Positions 26,901-36,377 of a DNA stretch of 64,000 bases are shown here, piece after piece; position 1 is the first letter of the stretch; the number at the start of each line of letters is the position of its first letter. The stretch is from contig JAEPQE010000001.1 in assembly GCA_017640665.1 (NCBI GenBank), positions 1,381,262 to 1,445,261 on the forward strand, in the 5' to 3' direction. Both the position numbers and the translations under genes were made by a program. This DNA comes from Balneolaceae bacterium. GTDB taxonomy: Bacteria > Bacteroidota > Rhodothermia > Balneolales > Balneolaceae. The notes under the pieces are model-generated. The model was given only the letters and a program-made list of their open reading frames with translations, was not told the DNA's origin and made no database searches.

Positions 26901-29900
26901 CTACTTTCGCGAAAGTGGGATTCGAACGGTAAAAGAAGTCCCCTGACCACTTGTGGAGATAAAGCTGATTTCGCCATCATGCTCTTCAATAATTTTTTTG
27001 GTGATGGCGAGCCCCAACCCCGTTCCACTCGATTTGGTAGAAAAATTCGGGACAAAAATCTTATCCTGATCTTCCAACGAAATGCCTTCTCCGTTATCTG
27101 TAACGGTAACAAATGCATGGCTGTTCTTTGCATCAGAAAAAGTAGAAATGGAAATCTTTCCCTGATCGTCTAAGGCTTCTTTTGCATTTTTGATGAGGTT
27201 CACGAGCACCCTTCTTAACTCTTCTTTAGCCCCTAAAACAGGTAGTTCTTTTTTTGAGAAATCTGTTAAAAGGATAAAGCTTTCGTCTGCCTTATACATA
27301 TCTGCAACCGAATGTGCGAGATCATTCAGATCAATTCGAGTGAATTCATGTTCGATAGGTTTGGCAAACTTAGAGAAATCAGACGCAATTTTATTAAGCG
27401 AATCGATCTGTTCAATCATATTGGAAGCAATCTTAGCTACTTTTGGTTTTAAAGAAGTAAGATCTTTTTCAGTACCTTCAAGTTGCCGTTCCAGATGTTG
27501 AAGGTTTAACTTCATGGGAGTGAGCGGGTTTTTGATTTCATGCGCGATTTGCTGAGCCATTTCTTTCCAGGCTGCTTCCCGTTCGGTCTCTGCTAGTTCT
27601 TTTTGAACCGTTTTCAAGCGCTTAGTCATCAGATTATACGCTTTGGTTAAAGTTCCAATTTCATCTTCACTGTTAACAGGGAGTTTTATATCCAGGTCAC
27701 CATCCGAGATTTTTTTGAGGGCATTACTAATTTCTTCAAGCGGTGAAGTGAGCTGGGAAGAAATAAAACCAACCACCATCATTAACAGCCCAAAAATTAC
27801 CGTATAAAAGGCAATTAAATAGCTGGTGGTGGAGAGTAATCGTTCATAAAATTTTGGAGCTTTAAGGAAAGTAGGAATTGATGCGATCCCGGCAATTTGA
27901 TTGTTCTGATCAAACCAGGGTTGGTATCCGATCATCATTTGCTGGTTATCAAGTTCGACTATTGATAATTCCCGGTTACTCTCGTTATTCAGAATTCGGG
28001 TATACACTTCCCAGGGTATGGTAGTGGGTAGTAAATGCTGAGTAAAAATTTGGGAAGTTGTAGAATTCATCAGCACCGCTTCAGTATAAAGGGATGCGTC
28101 TACATCCAGAATGGATGTGATTCTCTGAAGTTCGGAAGGATCGGTTGCAGCAGAAGAAGATTCGCTTTCAAGGTTTGAAACCAGATTTTCAAGCCTGTTA
28201 AATAACTGATCCTCTACATCTTCATTATTTTGTTGATTTAGCACAAAGTAGGAAGCACCCACCAGGGCCAGTAAACAGACAAGGCTGGCTAAGATAAAGC
28301 GGTCTATAAGTCGATCTTTGAATCGCCGGGAAGATCCAAAAATCTGCCAGTTCGGGTTCCAGGAGAAAAGGAACATAACAATGATTCCCAGAATGATAAG
28401 AACAAAAAATAATCTCAGGAAAGAAAACGTGTGTTGAGCCACGCTGATTCGTCTGCTGGCAACCCGAACTATGTTTTCCTCACTTTTTTTAACAAATAGC
28501 TCCTTAATTTCACCTCCTCCATAAGAGAAAGAAGAGGTATAAATTGAATCTCTGTAGACTATAGTTCTGATTTGTTCAGAAAGAATAGAGGGTTCAGGAA
28601 TTTCTAACGGGATTCCGGTTAACATGCTCCGAATAGCAACTCCGTTTTCATATTCTGAAGAGAGTAAAGTTTCTCCCCAGTTTCCGGATTGTTGGGATGA
28701 TATTACTGTTCTTAGAGGCCGATCAAGTTGAGGAAGTTCTTCATATACAGAACACAAAATCCAACCGATTCTATTGTCTGATTCTGAACTTTCAAAAATG
28801 GGAATCCAACCACGTATAAAAGAGGAGTAACTGGCATTTATTGTGTTGATAGGACGACGACGTAGTACCGGCCTCAGATTTTCCCTTCGTATTTGTTCGT
28901 CTTCAAAAGGGATTTCAAGCTCGGCTATTCTGAATGCAGTACTCCATTGCGGCGGGGAAAGACTGGTGGTATAGTCGGTAAACCTGTCTCCTTCAGAATC
29001 AATAATCTGAACAGAGATTGAGTACCTGAGCCAGTCAGGTTTGAGAAAATCTTCAATAAATTGATCGAAGAAAGCATCATCGAAAGCGCTTTGAGGGGTA
29101 TTGCTAAGTTCACTACTCAAAGCCAGAAGTAAATCTACGGTGATGTTTTGGATTTGATTTTTTTCATCAAGGGAAAATGTCTCTGCCGCTTCGAGCATTC
29201 TTAAATCCTGGCGAGCTGTATTCCCACTAGCATAAGCTATGTATACGAAGCAAACGGCCAAGTAGCTGACGAAGATTAATGATCTAAGTTTTGATGATTT
29301 TATAAAGACCGGTTTTTTCCTAGTCACATATACTGAAAAAACTATCGTTAAGAAAACAAATAGCGTCGTTATTACAACAATCCAGTTAAGATTGCTTTCC
29401 TGAGCAAAACTCACCTTACTAATTATGGCAAAGGTTGCTACCCCAAGAATCAAACCTAAAACATAATACCAAGAATATTTAGCCGTGCTCTTTAAAGTGA
29501 ACCAACTAATAGCAATGAAAAGTATAAATAAAGAAATGAATGAAATGCTTGAGCAAAGGTAGAAAATCAAAGTAGATAAAGAAGGCAACAGCTCAAGATC
29601 CATCACCTTGATATTAGAATTAATGATTACTGACGTGGTATTGGAGAGAAAATCAAAAAAGATAGCACCAGCTGATGCACTTACTATTATTCCGATGATC
29701 ACAAACCCGGCAGGGCTGACAGAAATCTTAGACTTCTTCTTTGTTATAAGAAAAGAAGTAATTGAAAAACAGATCAGTAATGTATAAATGGAATTAACTA
29801 GATAATTAACCAGGTACAGGTTGGCTAATAAAGGAATATTAAATGCCTGAATATTGATAAGGGGATATAGTGTTTTTATCAAGAGCCAGATACATGTAAA

Positions 29901-30740
29901 GGCAGCTAGTTGAACGAATATTCCTGTCCAACCATCTAATTCTTTTGAAAAGGAAAAAGCAAGTGTTCCAATTAGAATTAAGAAACAAGCAAGAAAAAGT
30001 GCTCGAAAAATACCTGCAGTTTCGAGGTGATAAGCTTTGTATTGTTCATAACCTGCATGGAGAGTGTATATCTCGCCAAGAGAATCAGAACTTACGGTAG
30101 ATATAACAGACGATGCCAATGCGTCTGGCTGGGTGAACTCATTGAAATCAAAAACAACAGGATATTTATCAGGGTTTGTGAACAACCGTTCCGGGGATAG
30201 CTCAAGGTTTTTACCGATGGAAAGAATATTTACCTGAGAAATTTTTACCCGATTATAGACATCATACCTAACCACGGTATCCTGTTGTTCCACAAAAAAG
30301 GGAATCAAGCTAAACAAGAAAGTTACATTGTTCTCTGTATCTATAGAGATATGCAGAGATTCATCATTATTGTATGATGGATAAGGAAGACTATCCGGAA
30401 CAAATCCGTCCCAAGCTATTTTCTTACCCTCTTTGAAGATAACAGACCCCCAAAAAGAATACGTCTGATGCGCTTGATCAAAGTACAACTCAGCGTTTTC
30501 GTTATTCTCTATTGCTGTTTTTAACTTATTAGTAAAATCGGTAGAGTTATTTGTGAACTGGAAAACAAATTGTTTAAAGTTTTCGGAAGCAGATGCAACA
30601 GATTCTTCGGCAAGAGATACGACTTCATTATCTTGCGGTGCATTTTGAAAGTTTAACCACTCAAAAAGACTGTACCCAAGGGCTAGCAGACAAAGCAATC
30701 CAAAAAGGATTGAGGTTCTATTTTTTTTTAGGATACTCAC
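26901..30740 (-). CDS. Very large NtrY-like membrane sensor histidine kinase
   Basis: A 1279-residue kinase (GTG start). One N-terminal membrane helix (about 10-29), a periplasmic region to about 245, a block of eight helices (about 247-500), a second long periplasmic region (about 505-765), two more helices (about 770-835), a third outer loop, a last helix near 985-1005, then HAMP (SDGDLDIKLPVNSEDEIGTL). HisKA has His1067 in QQIAHEIKNPLTPMKLNL. The ATPase part has RVLVNLIKNAKEAL, VTDNGEGIS and FSTKSSGTGLGLAITKKI. The catalytic end resembles NtrY, but that family is usually about 700-750 residues, so the sensory part is greatly enlarged. There is no response regulator beside it. It follows the 2-hydroxyacid dehydrogenase after 23 bp. 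Confidence 0.93.
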   Translation of the reverse strand: MSILKKNRTSILFGLLCLLALGYSLFEWLNFQNAPQDNEVVSLAEESVASASENFKQFVFQFTNNSTDFTNKLKTAIENNENAELYFDQAHQTYSFWGSVIFKEGKKIAWDGFVPDSLPYPSYNNDESLHISIDTENNVTFLFSLIPFFVEQQDTVVRYDVYNRVKISQVNILSIGKNLELSPERLFTNPDKYPVVFDFNEFTQPDALASSVISTVSSDSLGEIYTLHAGYEQYKAYHLETAGIFRALFLACFLILIGTLAFSFSKELDGWTGIFVQLAAFTCIWLLIKTLYPLINIQAFNIPLLANLYLVNYLVNSIYTLLICFSITSFLITKKKSKISVSPAGFVIIGIIVSASAGAIFFDFLSNTTSVIINSNIKVMDLELLPSLSTLIFYLCSSISFISLFILFIAISWFTLKSTAKYSWYYVLGLILGVATFAIISKVSFAQESNLNWIVVITTLFVFLTIVFSVYVTRKKPVFIKSSKLRSLIFVSYLAVCFVYIAYASGNTARQDLRMLEAAETFSLDEKNQIQNITVDLLLALSSELSNTPQSAFDDAFFDQFIEDFLKPDWLRYSISVQIIDSEGDRFTDYTTSLSPPQWSTAFRIAELEIPFEDEQIRRENLRPVLRRRPINTINASYSSFIRGWIPIFESSESDNRIGWILCSVYEELPQLDRPLRTVISSQQSGNWGETLLSSEYENGVAIRSMLTGIPLEIPEPSILSEQIRTIVYRDSIYTSSFSYGGGEIKELFVKKSEENIVRVASRRISVAQHTFSFLRLFFVLIILGIIVMFLFSWNPNWQIFGSSRRFKDRLIDRFILASLVCLLALVGASYFVLNQQNNEDVEDQLFNRLENLVSNLESESSSAATDPSELQRITSILDVDASLYTEAVLMNSTTSQIFTQHLLPTTIPWEVYTRILNNESNRELSIVELDNQQMMIGYQPWFDQNNQIAGIASIPTFLKAPKFYERLLSTTSYLIAFYTVIFGLLMMVVGFISSQLTSPLEEISNALKKISDGDLDIKLPVNSEDEIGTLTKAYNLMTKRLKTVQKELAETEREAAWKEMAQQIAHEIKNPLTPMKLNLQHLERQLEGTEKDLTSLKPKVAKIASNMIEQIDSLNKIASDFSKFAKPIEHEFTRIDLNDLAHSVADMYKADESFILLTDFSKKELPVLGAKEELRRVLVNLIKNAKEALDDQGKISISTFSDAKNSHAFVTVTDNGEGISLEDQDKIFVPNFSTKSSGTGLGLAITKKIIEEHDGEISFISTSGQGTSFTVRIPLSRK

Positions 30741-30763
30741 AGTTCAAGCTAGTTAAAAAGTTA

Positions 30764-31741
30764 CTAACCGGTAACCAGATTTGAAATCTCTTTATCAGGA
30801 ACCCCATTAAAGACTTTTATGATCGCTTTGGCTGCTAGCATACCAATAGCTTCTCTGGTTTCGAAAGTGGCGCTGGCTATGTGCGGCAGCATAGTACAAT
30901 TTGGTGCTGAAAGTAAACGGGGGTGAACTTCAGGTTCACGTTCAAATACATCAAGTCCCGCTCCTGCAATTTCTTTATTGTGAAGGGCTTCAGCCAATGC
31001 CTCCTCATCAACCACAGGTCCTCTGGATATATTTATCAGGATGGCATGTTTGGGCATAGTGGTAAGAATATCTTTATCAACTAAGTGATGGGTTTCTGAA
31101 GTTAACGGACAATTCAAACTTAATACATCACTTTGGCGGGCAAGTTCCTCAGTTGTAGAAATAAAAGAGCAGTCCAGTTCTTCTTCAATTTGTTTGGGTA
31201 ATCTGGAGCGGTTGTGATAGCTGATGTTCATTCCGAATGCTTTTGCACGGTGCGCAAAGGCCTGGCCGATTCTACCCATGCCTACTATACCCAGAGTTTT
31301 GCCACGTAATTCCATTCCCAGAAAACCAAGCGGCTCCCATCCTTTAAATTTTCCCTCACGTAAATAGGTTTCCGCTTGATAGAAATTACGTGTTGTTGCC
31401 ATCAGTAAAGCCATAGCGAAATCACCGCAGGCTTCAGTAAGCACATCCGGAGTATTGGCAACTTTAATATCCAGATTAGTTGCAGTTTTTACGTCAATAT
31501 TGTTGTAGCCAACGGCAAAGTTTGCGACAATTTTCAAGTTAGGGGCAGAACGTAACACCTTTTTGGTTACAGGAGTCGAGAGCATACAAAGAAGTGCATC
31601 ATAGTTCTTGAGTACATCAATTAATGCTTCTTCAGAATTGTATTGTCCTTTCTCTCCAACTGTAACTTCACCGAACTCTTTGAGATGAGAAATCACCGTT
31701 TGTGGGATAGGCTCGGTGATAAGAATCCGGGGATTTTTCAT
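30764..31741 (-). CDS. D-2-hydroxyacid dehydrogenase (glyoxylate/hydroxypyruvate reductase type)
   Basis: A 325-residue NAD(P)-dependent enzyme. The Rossmann motif is LGIVGMGRIGQAFAHRAKAFGM (about residue 150). Catalytic Arg is in NISRGPVVDEEAL, Glu in DVFEREPEVHPRL and His in MLPHIASATFETRE. The substrate-binding N terminus is typical (NLKIVANFAVGYNNIDV). The order Arg-Glu-His and the fit to glyoxylate/hydroxypyruvate reductases are clear, but lactate or other substrates cannot be excluded. It begins 6 bp after rsfS. Confidence 0.93.
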   Translation of the reverse strand: MKNPRILITEPIPQTVISHLKEFGEVTVGEKGQYNSEEALIDVLKNYDALLCMLSTPVTKKVLRSAPNLKIVANFAVGYNNIDVKTATNLDIKVANTPDVLTEACGDFAMALLMATTRNFYQAETYLREGKFKGWEPLGFLGMELRGKTLGIVGMGRIGQAFAHRAKAFGMNISYHNRSRLPKQIEEELDCSFISTTEELARQSDVLSLNCPLTSETHHLVDKDILTTMPKHAILINISRGPVVDEEALAEALHNKEIAGAGLDVFEREPEVHPRLLSAPNCTMLPHIASATFETREAIGMLAAKAIIKVFNGVPDKEISNLVTG

Positions 31742-31747
31742 TTCAAA

Positions 31748-32149
31748 TCAGCTTTCATTTTCGATATAAGTAACTTTAGCATCGTTCCACATATTCTCGA
31801 TATTATAGAACTCGCGCTTCTCTTTACTCATTACATGCACAACCGTATTGATAAAATCCAGAATAATCCATGAACGAGCTTGTAGTCCTTCCTTTTTCCA
31901 GGCTTTTTCACCTGCCTCTTCTAATAATTCCTCTTCCACAGAATCTGCAATCGCCTTGATCTGTGTATCTGAGTTACCACTACATACAACAAAGTAATCG
32001 GTGAGGGTGGTCAATTCAGAGACATCAAGAATGACAATATCCTGCGCTTTTCTTTTTCGTAATCCCTCTATAATTAATTCTACCAACTTCTTTGATTCAG
32101 GCTTTGCGTCGATAAACTGATTGTTTGCTGGTTTTTTTATATCTGTCAT
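31748..32149 (-). CDS. rsfS: Ribosome silencing factor RsfS
   Basis: A 133-residue Iojap-type protein with the family core LTDYFVVCSGNSDTQIKAIAD, then EGLQARSWIILDFINTVVHVM and a C-terminal YNIENMWNDA. RsfS binds L14 on the large subunit and blocks subunit joining in slow growth. An N-terminal lead of about 20 residues precedes the conserved body. The start follows directly on the stop of the LytR_C gene (adjacent TAA-ATG), so the two are coupled. Confidence 0.96.
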   Translation of the reverse strand: MTDIKKPANNQFIDAKPESKKLVELIIEGLRKRKAQDIVILDVSELTTLTDYFVVCSGNSDTQIKAIADSVEEELLEEAGEKAWKKEGLQARSWIILDFINTVVHVMSKEKREFYNIENMWNDAKVTYIENES

Positions 32150-32614
32150 TTATTCTCTGTTAAGCTGTTCGTAATCGTGACCAATTACCACGGTTACATC
32201 TAAAAAATAATCAGGTGATTCTTCTCTTATAACATGAATCGGTTCAACTCCAAGTGCGCTGGCAACTCGTTTTGCGTTATCCAATACCCCGCTTCTTGAA
32301 ATTACGATTGTTTTCTCGAGGTTAAAGTGATCAAAATTTCCTGTTTCAACCACATCAAATCCATTTGATCGTAACACGCCGGTGTAGGCATTTGCGATTC
32401 CTGGAATTCCACAACCATTTAATACTTCAATTTGGATAATCTCGCTAATAAGCTGAGAAGATGCTTCAACGCGTTGGTTGAAAATTCTTGGATATATAAT
32501 CCGTGTAGAGAGTGCAACCAAAAGTACGATTAAAAGGATGCTTAGAAATCCTATAGCTGCATTTAAAAAAAGGTTTTCGGAACTGGAAGGTTTTTCTGGT
32601 TGGTTTTCACCCAT
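32150..32614 (-). CDS. LytR C-terminal domain protein, membrane-anchored
   Basis: A 154-residue protein: a short cytoplasmic head (EKPSSSENLF), one membrane helix (about 15-42), then a LytR_C domain outside (IEVLNGCGIPGIANAYTGVLRSNGFDVVETGN, later SALGVEPIHVI and DVTVVIGHDY). The domain occurs at the C terminus of LytR-CpsA-Psr cell-wall enzymes; here the catalytic part is absent. A binding role at the envelope is inference. Close to rsfS, it mirrors the LCP-rsfS neighbourhood known in other phyla. Confidence 0.88.
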   Translation of the reverse strand: MGENQPEKPSSSENLFLNAAIGFLSILLIVLLVALSTRIIYPRIFNQRVEASSQLISEIIQIEVLNGCGIPGIANAYTGVLRSNGFDVVETGNFDHFNLEKTIVISRSGVLDNAKRVASALGVEPIHVIREESPDYFLDVTVVIGHDYEQLNRE

Positions 32615-32625
32615 TCAACATACTC

Positions 32626-33159
32626 TTAATACCAAAACCCGTAGCGGTCATATCTGTTGTTATATCTTCCAAACCGGCTATACCCAAATGGATCATAGCC
32701 GTAACCACCGTATCCATAATAACCGGCAGGTAATTGTTGATACTGAAACCGAATGGTTGCGTTATCACTGATTTTATAGTTCAGTTCTGCGTTTCGAATA
32801 ATTACCTGATTTTGAAAACTGTTTTGTCCTTGCGCCAGATTATTTCCAAATGGAGAGTGTAGAAAAGAAACGTCAACACGACCGTCCATTCTTGGGCTGA
32901 TGTCGAAGGTTAGTGTATTGGTGTAAGCATTTACATTTTGATACCCGCCACCATACGCAGAAAAACTCATGCTGTAAGAATGACTCATATCTATGCTGTT
33001 AAAAAAACGGTTTAAACCCGATTCAACTGTAGGGGCGCTTCTGTTTATGATTGGACCGCTATAATCATACGGTGAAGACAACTCAGAACGAAGCTGAGCA
33101 TTGGCAATACCAACAAATAAAAATGAGAAAAATGTGAGTGATAGTAGAGTTCTTTTCAT
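32626..33159 (-). CDS. Small exported protein with a Tyr/Gly-rich tail
   Basis: A 178-residue protein from the ATG at 33159, which is preceded by a good AGGAG ribosome site; 14 codons upstream of it are open but not needed. A signal peptide MKRTLLSLTFFSFLFVGIANA is clear. The mature part has alternating beta-like segments (NAYTNTLTFDISPRMDGRVDVSF, NYKISDNATIRFQYQQLP) and a tail of repeated Gly-Tyr-Arg units (YGYGGYGYDPFGYSRFGRY). No family is recognised. An outer-membrane or surface location is inferred from the signal peptide and strands. It begins the long minus-strand gene run and lies 11 bp upstream of the LytR_C gene. Confidence 0.85.
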   Translation of the reverse strand: MKRTLLSLTFFSFLFVGIANAQLRSELSSPYDYSGPIINRSAPTVESGLNRFFNSIDMSHSYSMSFSAYGGGYQNVNAYTNTLTFDISPRMDGRVDVSFLHSPFGNNLAQGQNSFQNQVIIRNAELNYKISDNATIRFQYQQLPAGYYGYGGYGYDPFGYSRFGRYNNRYDRYGFWY

Positions 33160-33402
33160 GGGCTCCTGAATTATAAATGAACACCAGAACTGAATGCACA
33201 TTATAATGAATTGAAGGTAAATAATAAACTTATGTTCGCTATTGAAACGTTAATTTTTGTGATGTTGAACATTAGGAAAAACAAAAAGCACATCGTTTAT
33301 AAAGCACTAATCTTGTTCTTAGTAAAAACTAACGCCTGTGAGAGGTGAAAAGTTTGCTTTCAGTTTAAATCATTTAATAAAAAAGGTAACTACATACTCG
33401 CA

Positions 33403-33433
33403 TTGATATACATCGAAAAAAACACTATTTTTG
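33403..33433 (+). promoter_or_regulatory. Bacteroidota-type promoter for queA-ispD-ispF-dedA
   Basis: TTG at 33403-33405 and TATTTTTG at 33426-33433 are separated by 20 bp, matching the TTG-N(19-21)-TAnnTTTG consensus of Bacteroidota sigma factors. A start point near 33440 would give a leader of about 45 nt, with an AGGAGAG ribosome site before the queA ATG. The rest of the 324-bp divergent gap shows no other clear signal. Confidence 0.7.
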
Positions 33434-33483
33434 CTCTCTTTTCGAAAAAGCAAACTAACACTCCAACAACAAGCTGAGGAGAG

Positions 33484-34539
33484 ATGAAACTCACCGATTT
33501 TAGATACGAGATTGAAGGGCTTAATGTGCCTGAAGAACCTTTAAAAAAACGAGATTCCGCCAAACTTATGGTGTTGAACCGTGCAGAGCAAACCATAGAG
33601 CATAAAAAATTCTCTGATATTCATAAGTATCTGAATGAAGGCGATGTAATTATCTATAATAACACCAAGGTTTTTCCTGCCCGCCTGAATGGTAAGAAGG
33701 AAAAGACAGAAGCTGATATTGAAGTGTTTTTACTTCGTGAGCTTCAGCCGGAAAACATGCTTTGGGATGTATTGGTTGAGCCTGCCCGAAAAATTCGAAT
33801 TGGAAACAAATTGTACTTTGGCGAAGGTGATGATGAGTTAATGGCTGAAGTAGTCGATAATACAACTTCACGCGGACGAACAATTCGTTTCTTGTATGAG
33901 GGTCCAAATGATGAGTTGTATGACAAGCTTGATGAGTTAGGTAAAATGCCACTCCCTCCTTATATAGAGCGTGAGCCAGTAGATGCAGATAAAGAACGCT
34001 ACCAAACGGTATTTGCAACAGAGCGTGGCGCAGTAGCTGCCCCTACAGCTGGAATGCATTTTACTCCCGAGTTGGTAGAAAAAATTGAGAAGAAGGGAGT
34101 GGAGTTTCTTCCAATCACACTTCATATAGGTTGGGGTACTTTCAGAAATGTGGAGGTTGAAGATTTGACCAAACACAGAATGGATTCAGAAAACTATTTC
34201 ATTTCAAAAGATACTTCTGATAAAATTAATACTGCCCTAAAAAAGAAAAAGAACAAAGTAGTTGCGATTGGAACAAGCGCTGTACGTACAATCGAAACCA
34301 GTGTGATGGCGAGTGGGATGTCTAAAATGGGAACAGGCTGGACTGATAAATTCATCTACCCACCTTACCAGTTCAAAATCACTGAGGCGCTGATTACGAA
34401 TTTTCATCGCCCGGAATCAACACTCTTGATGTTAGGGGCTGCCTTCGCCGGATATGATTTCCTTATGAAGGCGTATGAAGAAGCTAAAGAAAAAGATTAC
34501 CGCCTGTTTTCCTTTGGCGATGCAATGCTGATTATTTAA
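33484..34539 (+). CDS. queA: S-adenosylmethionine:tRNA ribosyltransferase-isomerase
   Basis: A 351-residue QueA, which transfers the ribosyl of SAM to preQ1 at tRNA position 34 in queuosine synthesis. Landmarks are RDSAKLMVLNRAEQTIEH, IIYNNTKVFPARL, AAPTAGMHFTPELVEKI and ITLHIGWGTFRNVEVED near the active site, with TNFHRPESTLLMLGAAF at the end. Length and motifs match the family. The ATG follows an AGGAGAG ribosome site. IspD starts at the base after its stop. Confidence 0.97.
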   Translation: MKLTDFRYEIEGLNVPEEPLKKRDSAKLMVLNRAEQTIEHKKFSDIHKYLNEGDVIIYNNTKVFPARLNGKKEKTEADIEVFLLRELQPENMLWDVLVEPARKIRIGNKLYFGEGDDELMAEVVDNTTSRGRTIRFLYEGPNDELYDKLDELGKMPLPPYIEREPVDADKERYQTVFATERGAVAAPTAGMHFTPELVEKIEKKGVEFLPITLHIGWGTFRNVEVEDLTKHRMDSENYFISKDTSDKINTALKKKKNKVVAIGTSAVRTIETSVMASGMSKMGTGWTDKFIYPPYQFKITEALITNFHRPESTLLMLGAAFAGYDFLMKAYEEAKEKDYRLFSFGDAMLII

Positions 34540-35238
34540 ATGTCTAAGCTGGCGGTCATAATTCCGGCTGCCGGTTCGGGCTCCCGTATGGGGGCTCGCG
34601 TTCCTAAGCCATTTCTAAAACTTCGAGGTGTTTCAATTCTGGAGCATACCATTCGGGCTTTCGCAAGAGTTGATGAAGTTGATCAGATTATAGTTTCAAC
34701 CTCAAGTGAGTGGATTATTGAGGTAAAAACTATTCTGGAAAATTTTAAAGGTGAAGTTAAAAGTCTGGATGTAGTAGTAGGAGGGAAGGAACGTCAGGAT
34801 TCCATTTATAATGCCTTTTCAAAAATATCAGTAGAGATTGATTTAATTGCAGTGCACGATGCTGTAAGGCCATTTATCTGTAAAGAGCTGATCAAAGAAT
34901 GCTGCGAGACTGCTTCGGCAGTGGGCGGTGCTATCGTTGCTGTTCCGGCTAAAGATACCATCAAGAAAGTAAATATCGATTTGGTAATAAATAGTACTCC
35001 CGATAGAAGTGACTTGTGGCAGGCCCAGACCCCTCAGATTTTTCAGAAAAATCTGTTGATAGAGGCGTACGACTCTGCAATTCAAGAAAAATTTATGGGT
35101 ACTGATGACGCTTCATTGGTAGAGCGAATTGGAGGAGTCGTTAAAATTATTGAAGGTGATCGGCGAAACCTGAAGATTACTTATCCGATAGATCTTAAGG
35201 TCGCAGAATTAATTTTGGATGAACGAGGTGAAGAATGA
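34540..35238 (+). CDS. ispD: 2-C-methyl-D-erythritol 4-phosphate cytidylyltransferase
   Basis: A 232-residue nucleotidyltransferase of the MEP isoprenoid pathway. The CTP-binding N terminus is [20 protein letters not shown]. Later comes the conserved [13 protein letters not shown] block, then [10 protein letters not shown], the WQAQTPQIF segment and [11 protein letters not shown]. It adjoins queA directly and overlaps ispF by 4 bp (ATGA). Confidence 0.97.
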   Translation: MSKLAVIIPAAGSGSRMGARVPKPFLKLRGVSILEHTIRAFARVDEVDQIIVSTSSEWIIEVKTILENFKGEVKSLDVVVGGKERQDSIYNAFSKISVEIDLIAVHDAVRPFICKELIKECCETASAVGGAIVAVPAKDTIKKVNIDLVINSTPDRSDLWQAQTPQIFQKNLLIEAYDSAIQEKFMGTDDASLVERIGGVVKIIEGDRRNLKITYPIDLKVAELILDERGEE

Positions 35239-35708
35239 GAATAGGATACGGATTTGATATTCACCAATTAGCAGAAGGAAGAAAATTGATATTGGGTGGA
35301 ATGGAAATTCCATTTGAAAAAGGTCTGCTTGGTCATTCTGATGCAGATGTGCTGCTTCATGCAATTACAGACGCCTTGCTTGGCGCTCTCGCATTGGGAG
35401 ATATCGGTCAACACTTCCCGGATACCGATCCGGAGCATAAAGATGCTGATAGTAGAGCTCTTCTTAAGTATTGTTATGAGCTAGTGAAAGAGAGGGGATA
35501 TCATCTCTCAAACCTGGACGCTACTATTGTTGCCGAACGTCCAAAGCTGATGCCTCATCTTTCACAAATAAGAAAGATAATAGCCACAGACCTTCAGGTT
35601 GATCTTAATCAGGTTTCTGTAAAGGCTACAACTTCTGAAAAGATGGGGTTCGTTGGAAGAGAGGAAGGGATCTCGGCAACTGCAGTAGTTCTAATCGAAA
35701 AAAGATAA
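35235..35708 (+). CDS. ispF: 2-C-methyl-D-erythritol 2,4-cyclodiphosphate synthase
   Basis: A 157-residue trimeric zinc enzyme, converting CDP-ME2P to MEcPP. Metal ligands are visible: Asp8 and His10 in [13 protein letters not shown], and His in [21 protein letters not shown]. The conserved [15 protein letters not shown] closes the nucleotide pocket. It overlaps ispD by 4 bp and the dedA start by 1 bp, so the genes are translated together. Confidence 0.97.
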   Translation: MRIGYGFDIHQLAEGRKLILGGMEIPFEKGLLGHSDADVLLHAITDALLGALALGDIGQHFPDTDPEHKDADSRALLKYCYELVKERGYHLSNLDATIVAERPKLMPHLSQIRKIIATDLQVDLNQVSVKATTSEKMGFVGREEGISATAVVLIEKR

Positions 35709-36349
35709 TGGCGGATCAGGTTGTACAAGCAATAGTTGATTGGATAAGTGTAGTCCCGCCTATTGGCGTATATCTTATTTTTACCGTAATCGCTTACCTC
35801 GAAAATGTGTTACCTCCTGTTCCCGGTGATATACTTCTCGCATTTGGGGGGTACCTCGCTGCAGATGGTTTGCTCTCACTTCCTCTCATCTGGATACTCA
35901 CAGTTTTAGCCTCCGTAGTAGGTTTTATGAACATGTACTGGATTGGCTATAAGCTTGGCGGGCAAATTGAGGATAAAAAAGATGAGCATTTTCTGCTTCG
36001 GTTCATCAATTACCGGTACTTCAGAAAAGGAAAATTCTGGATGTATAAATATGGACAATGGGTAATTTTTGGAAATCGCTTTTTAGCTGGTACACGCTCA
36101 GTAATCTCATTAACGGCAGGGATGTCACACCTCAAAATCAGTCATACAGTAGCTAATTCCCTGATAAGCTCCGCTTTATGGAACTCAATTCTATTATTTA
36201 TGGGGTGGTTTATTCGGGATAATTGGCAAGTTATCGGGGGGTATCTTTCAACCTATGGTAAAGTTATACTGGTTTGTATCGGGCTACTTATCATTATCCG
36301 AATTTTCTGGTCTAAAAAGAAGTCTGACAACTCTAACGAAGAGATGTAG
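35708..36349 (+). CDS. DedA family membrane protein
   Basis: A 213-residue protein with the DedA/VTT features: the re-entrant PPVPGDILLAFGG (about residue 38), a Gly-rich second helix, the later NRFLAGTRSVISLTAGMSHLKIS with the conserved Arg, and several membrane segments. Family members act as undecaprenyl phosphate or phospholipid flippases. The ATG overlaps the ispF stop by one base. Since IspD and IspF lead to undecaprenyl phosphate, the grouping is functionally sensible. Confidence 0.93.
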   Translation: MADQVVQAIVDWISVVPPIGVYLIFTVIAYLENVLPPVPGDILLAFGGYLAADGLLSLPLIWILTVLASVVGFMNMYWIGYKLGGQIEDKKDEHFLLRFINYRYFRKGKFWMYKYGQWVIFGNRFLAGTRSVISLTAGMSHLKISHTVANSLISSALWNSILLFMGWFIRDNWQVIGGYLSTYGKVILVCIGLLIIIRIFWSKKKSDNSNEEM

Positions 36350-36377
36350 AAATCTCAAAAATTTTATGCTTTAAATA

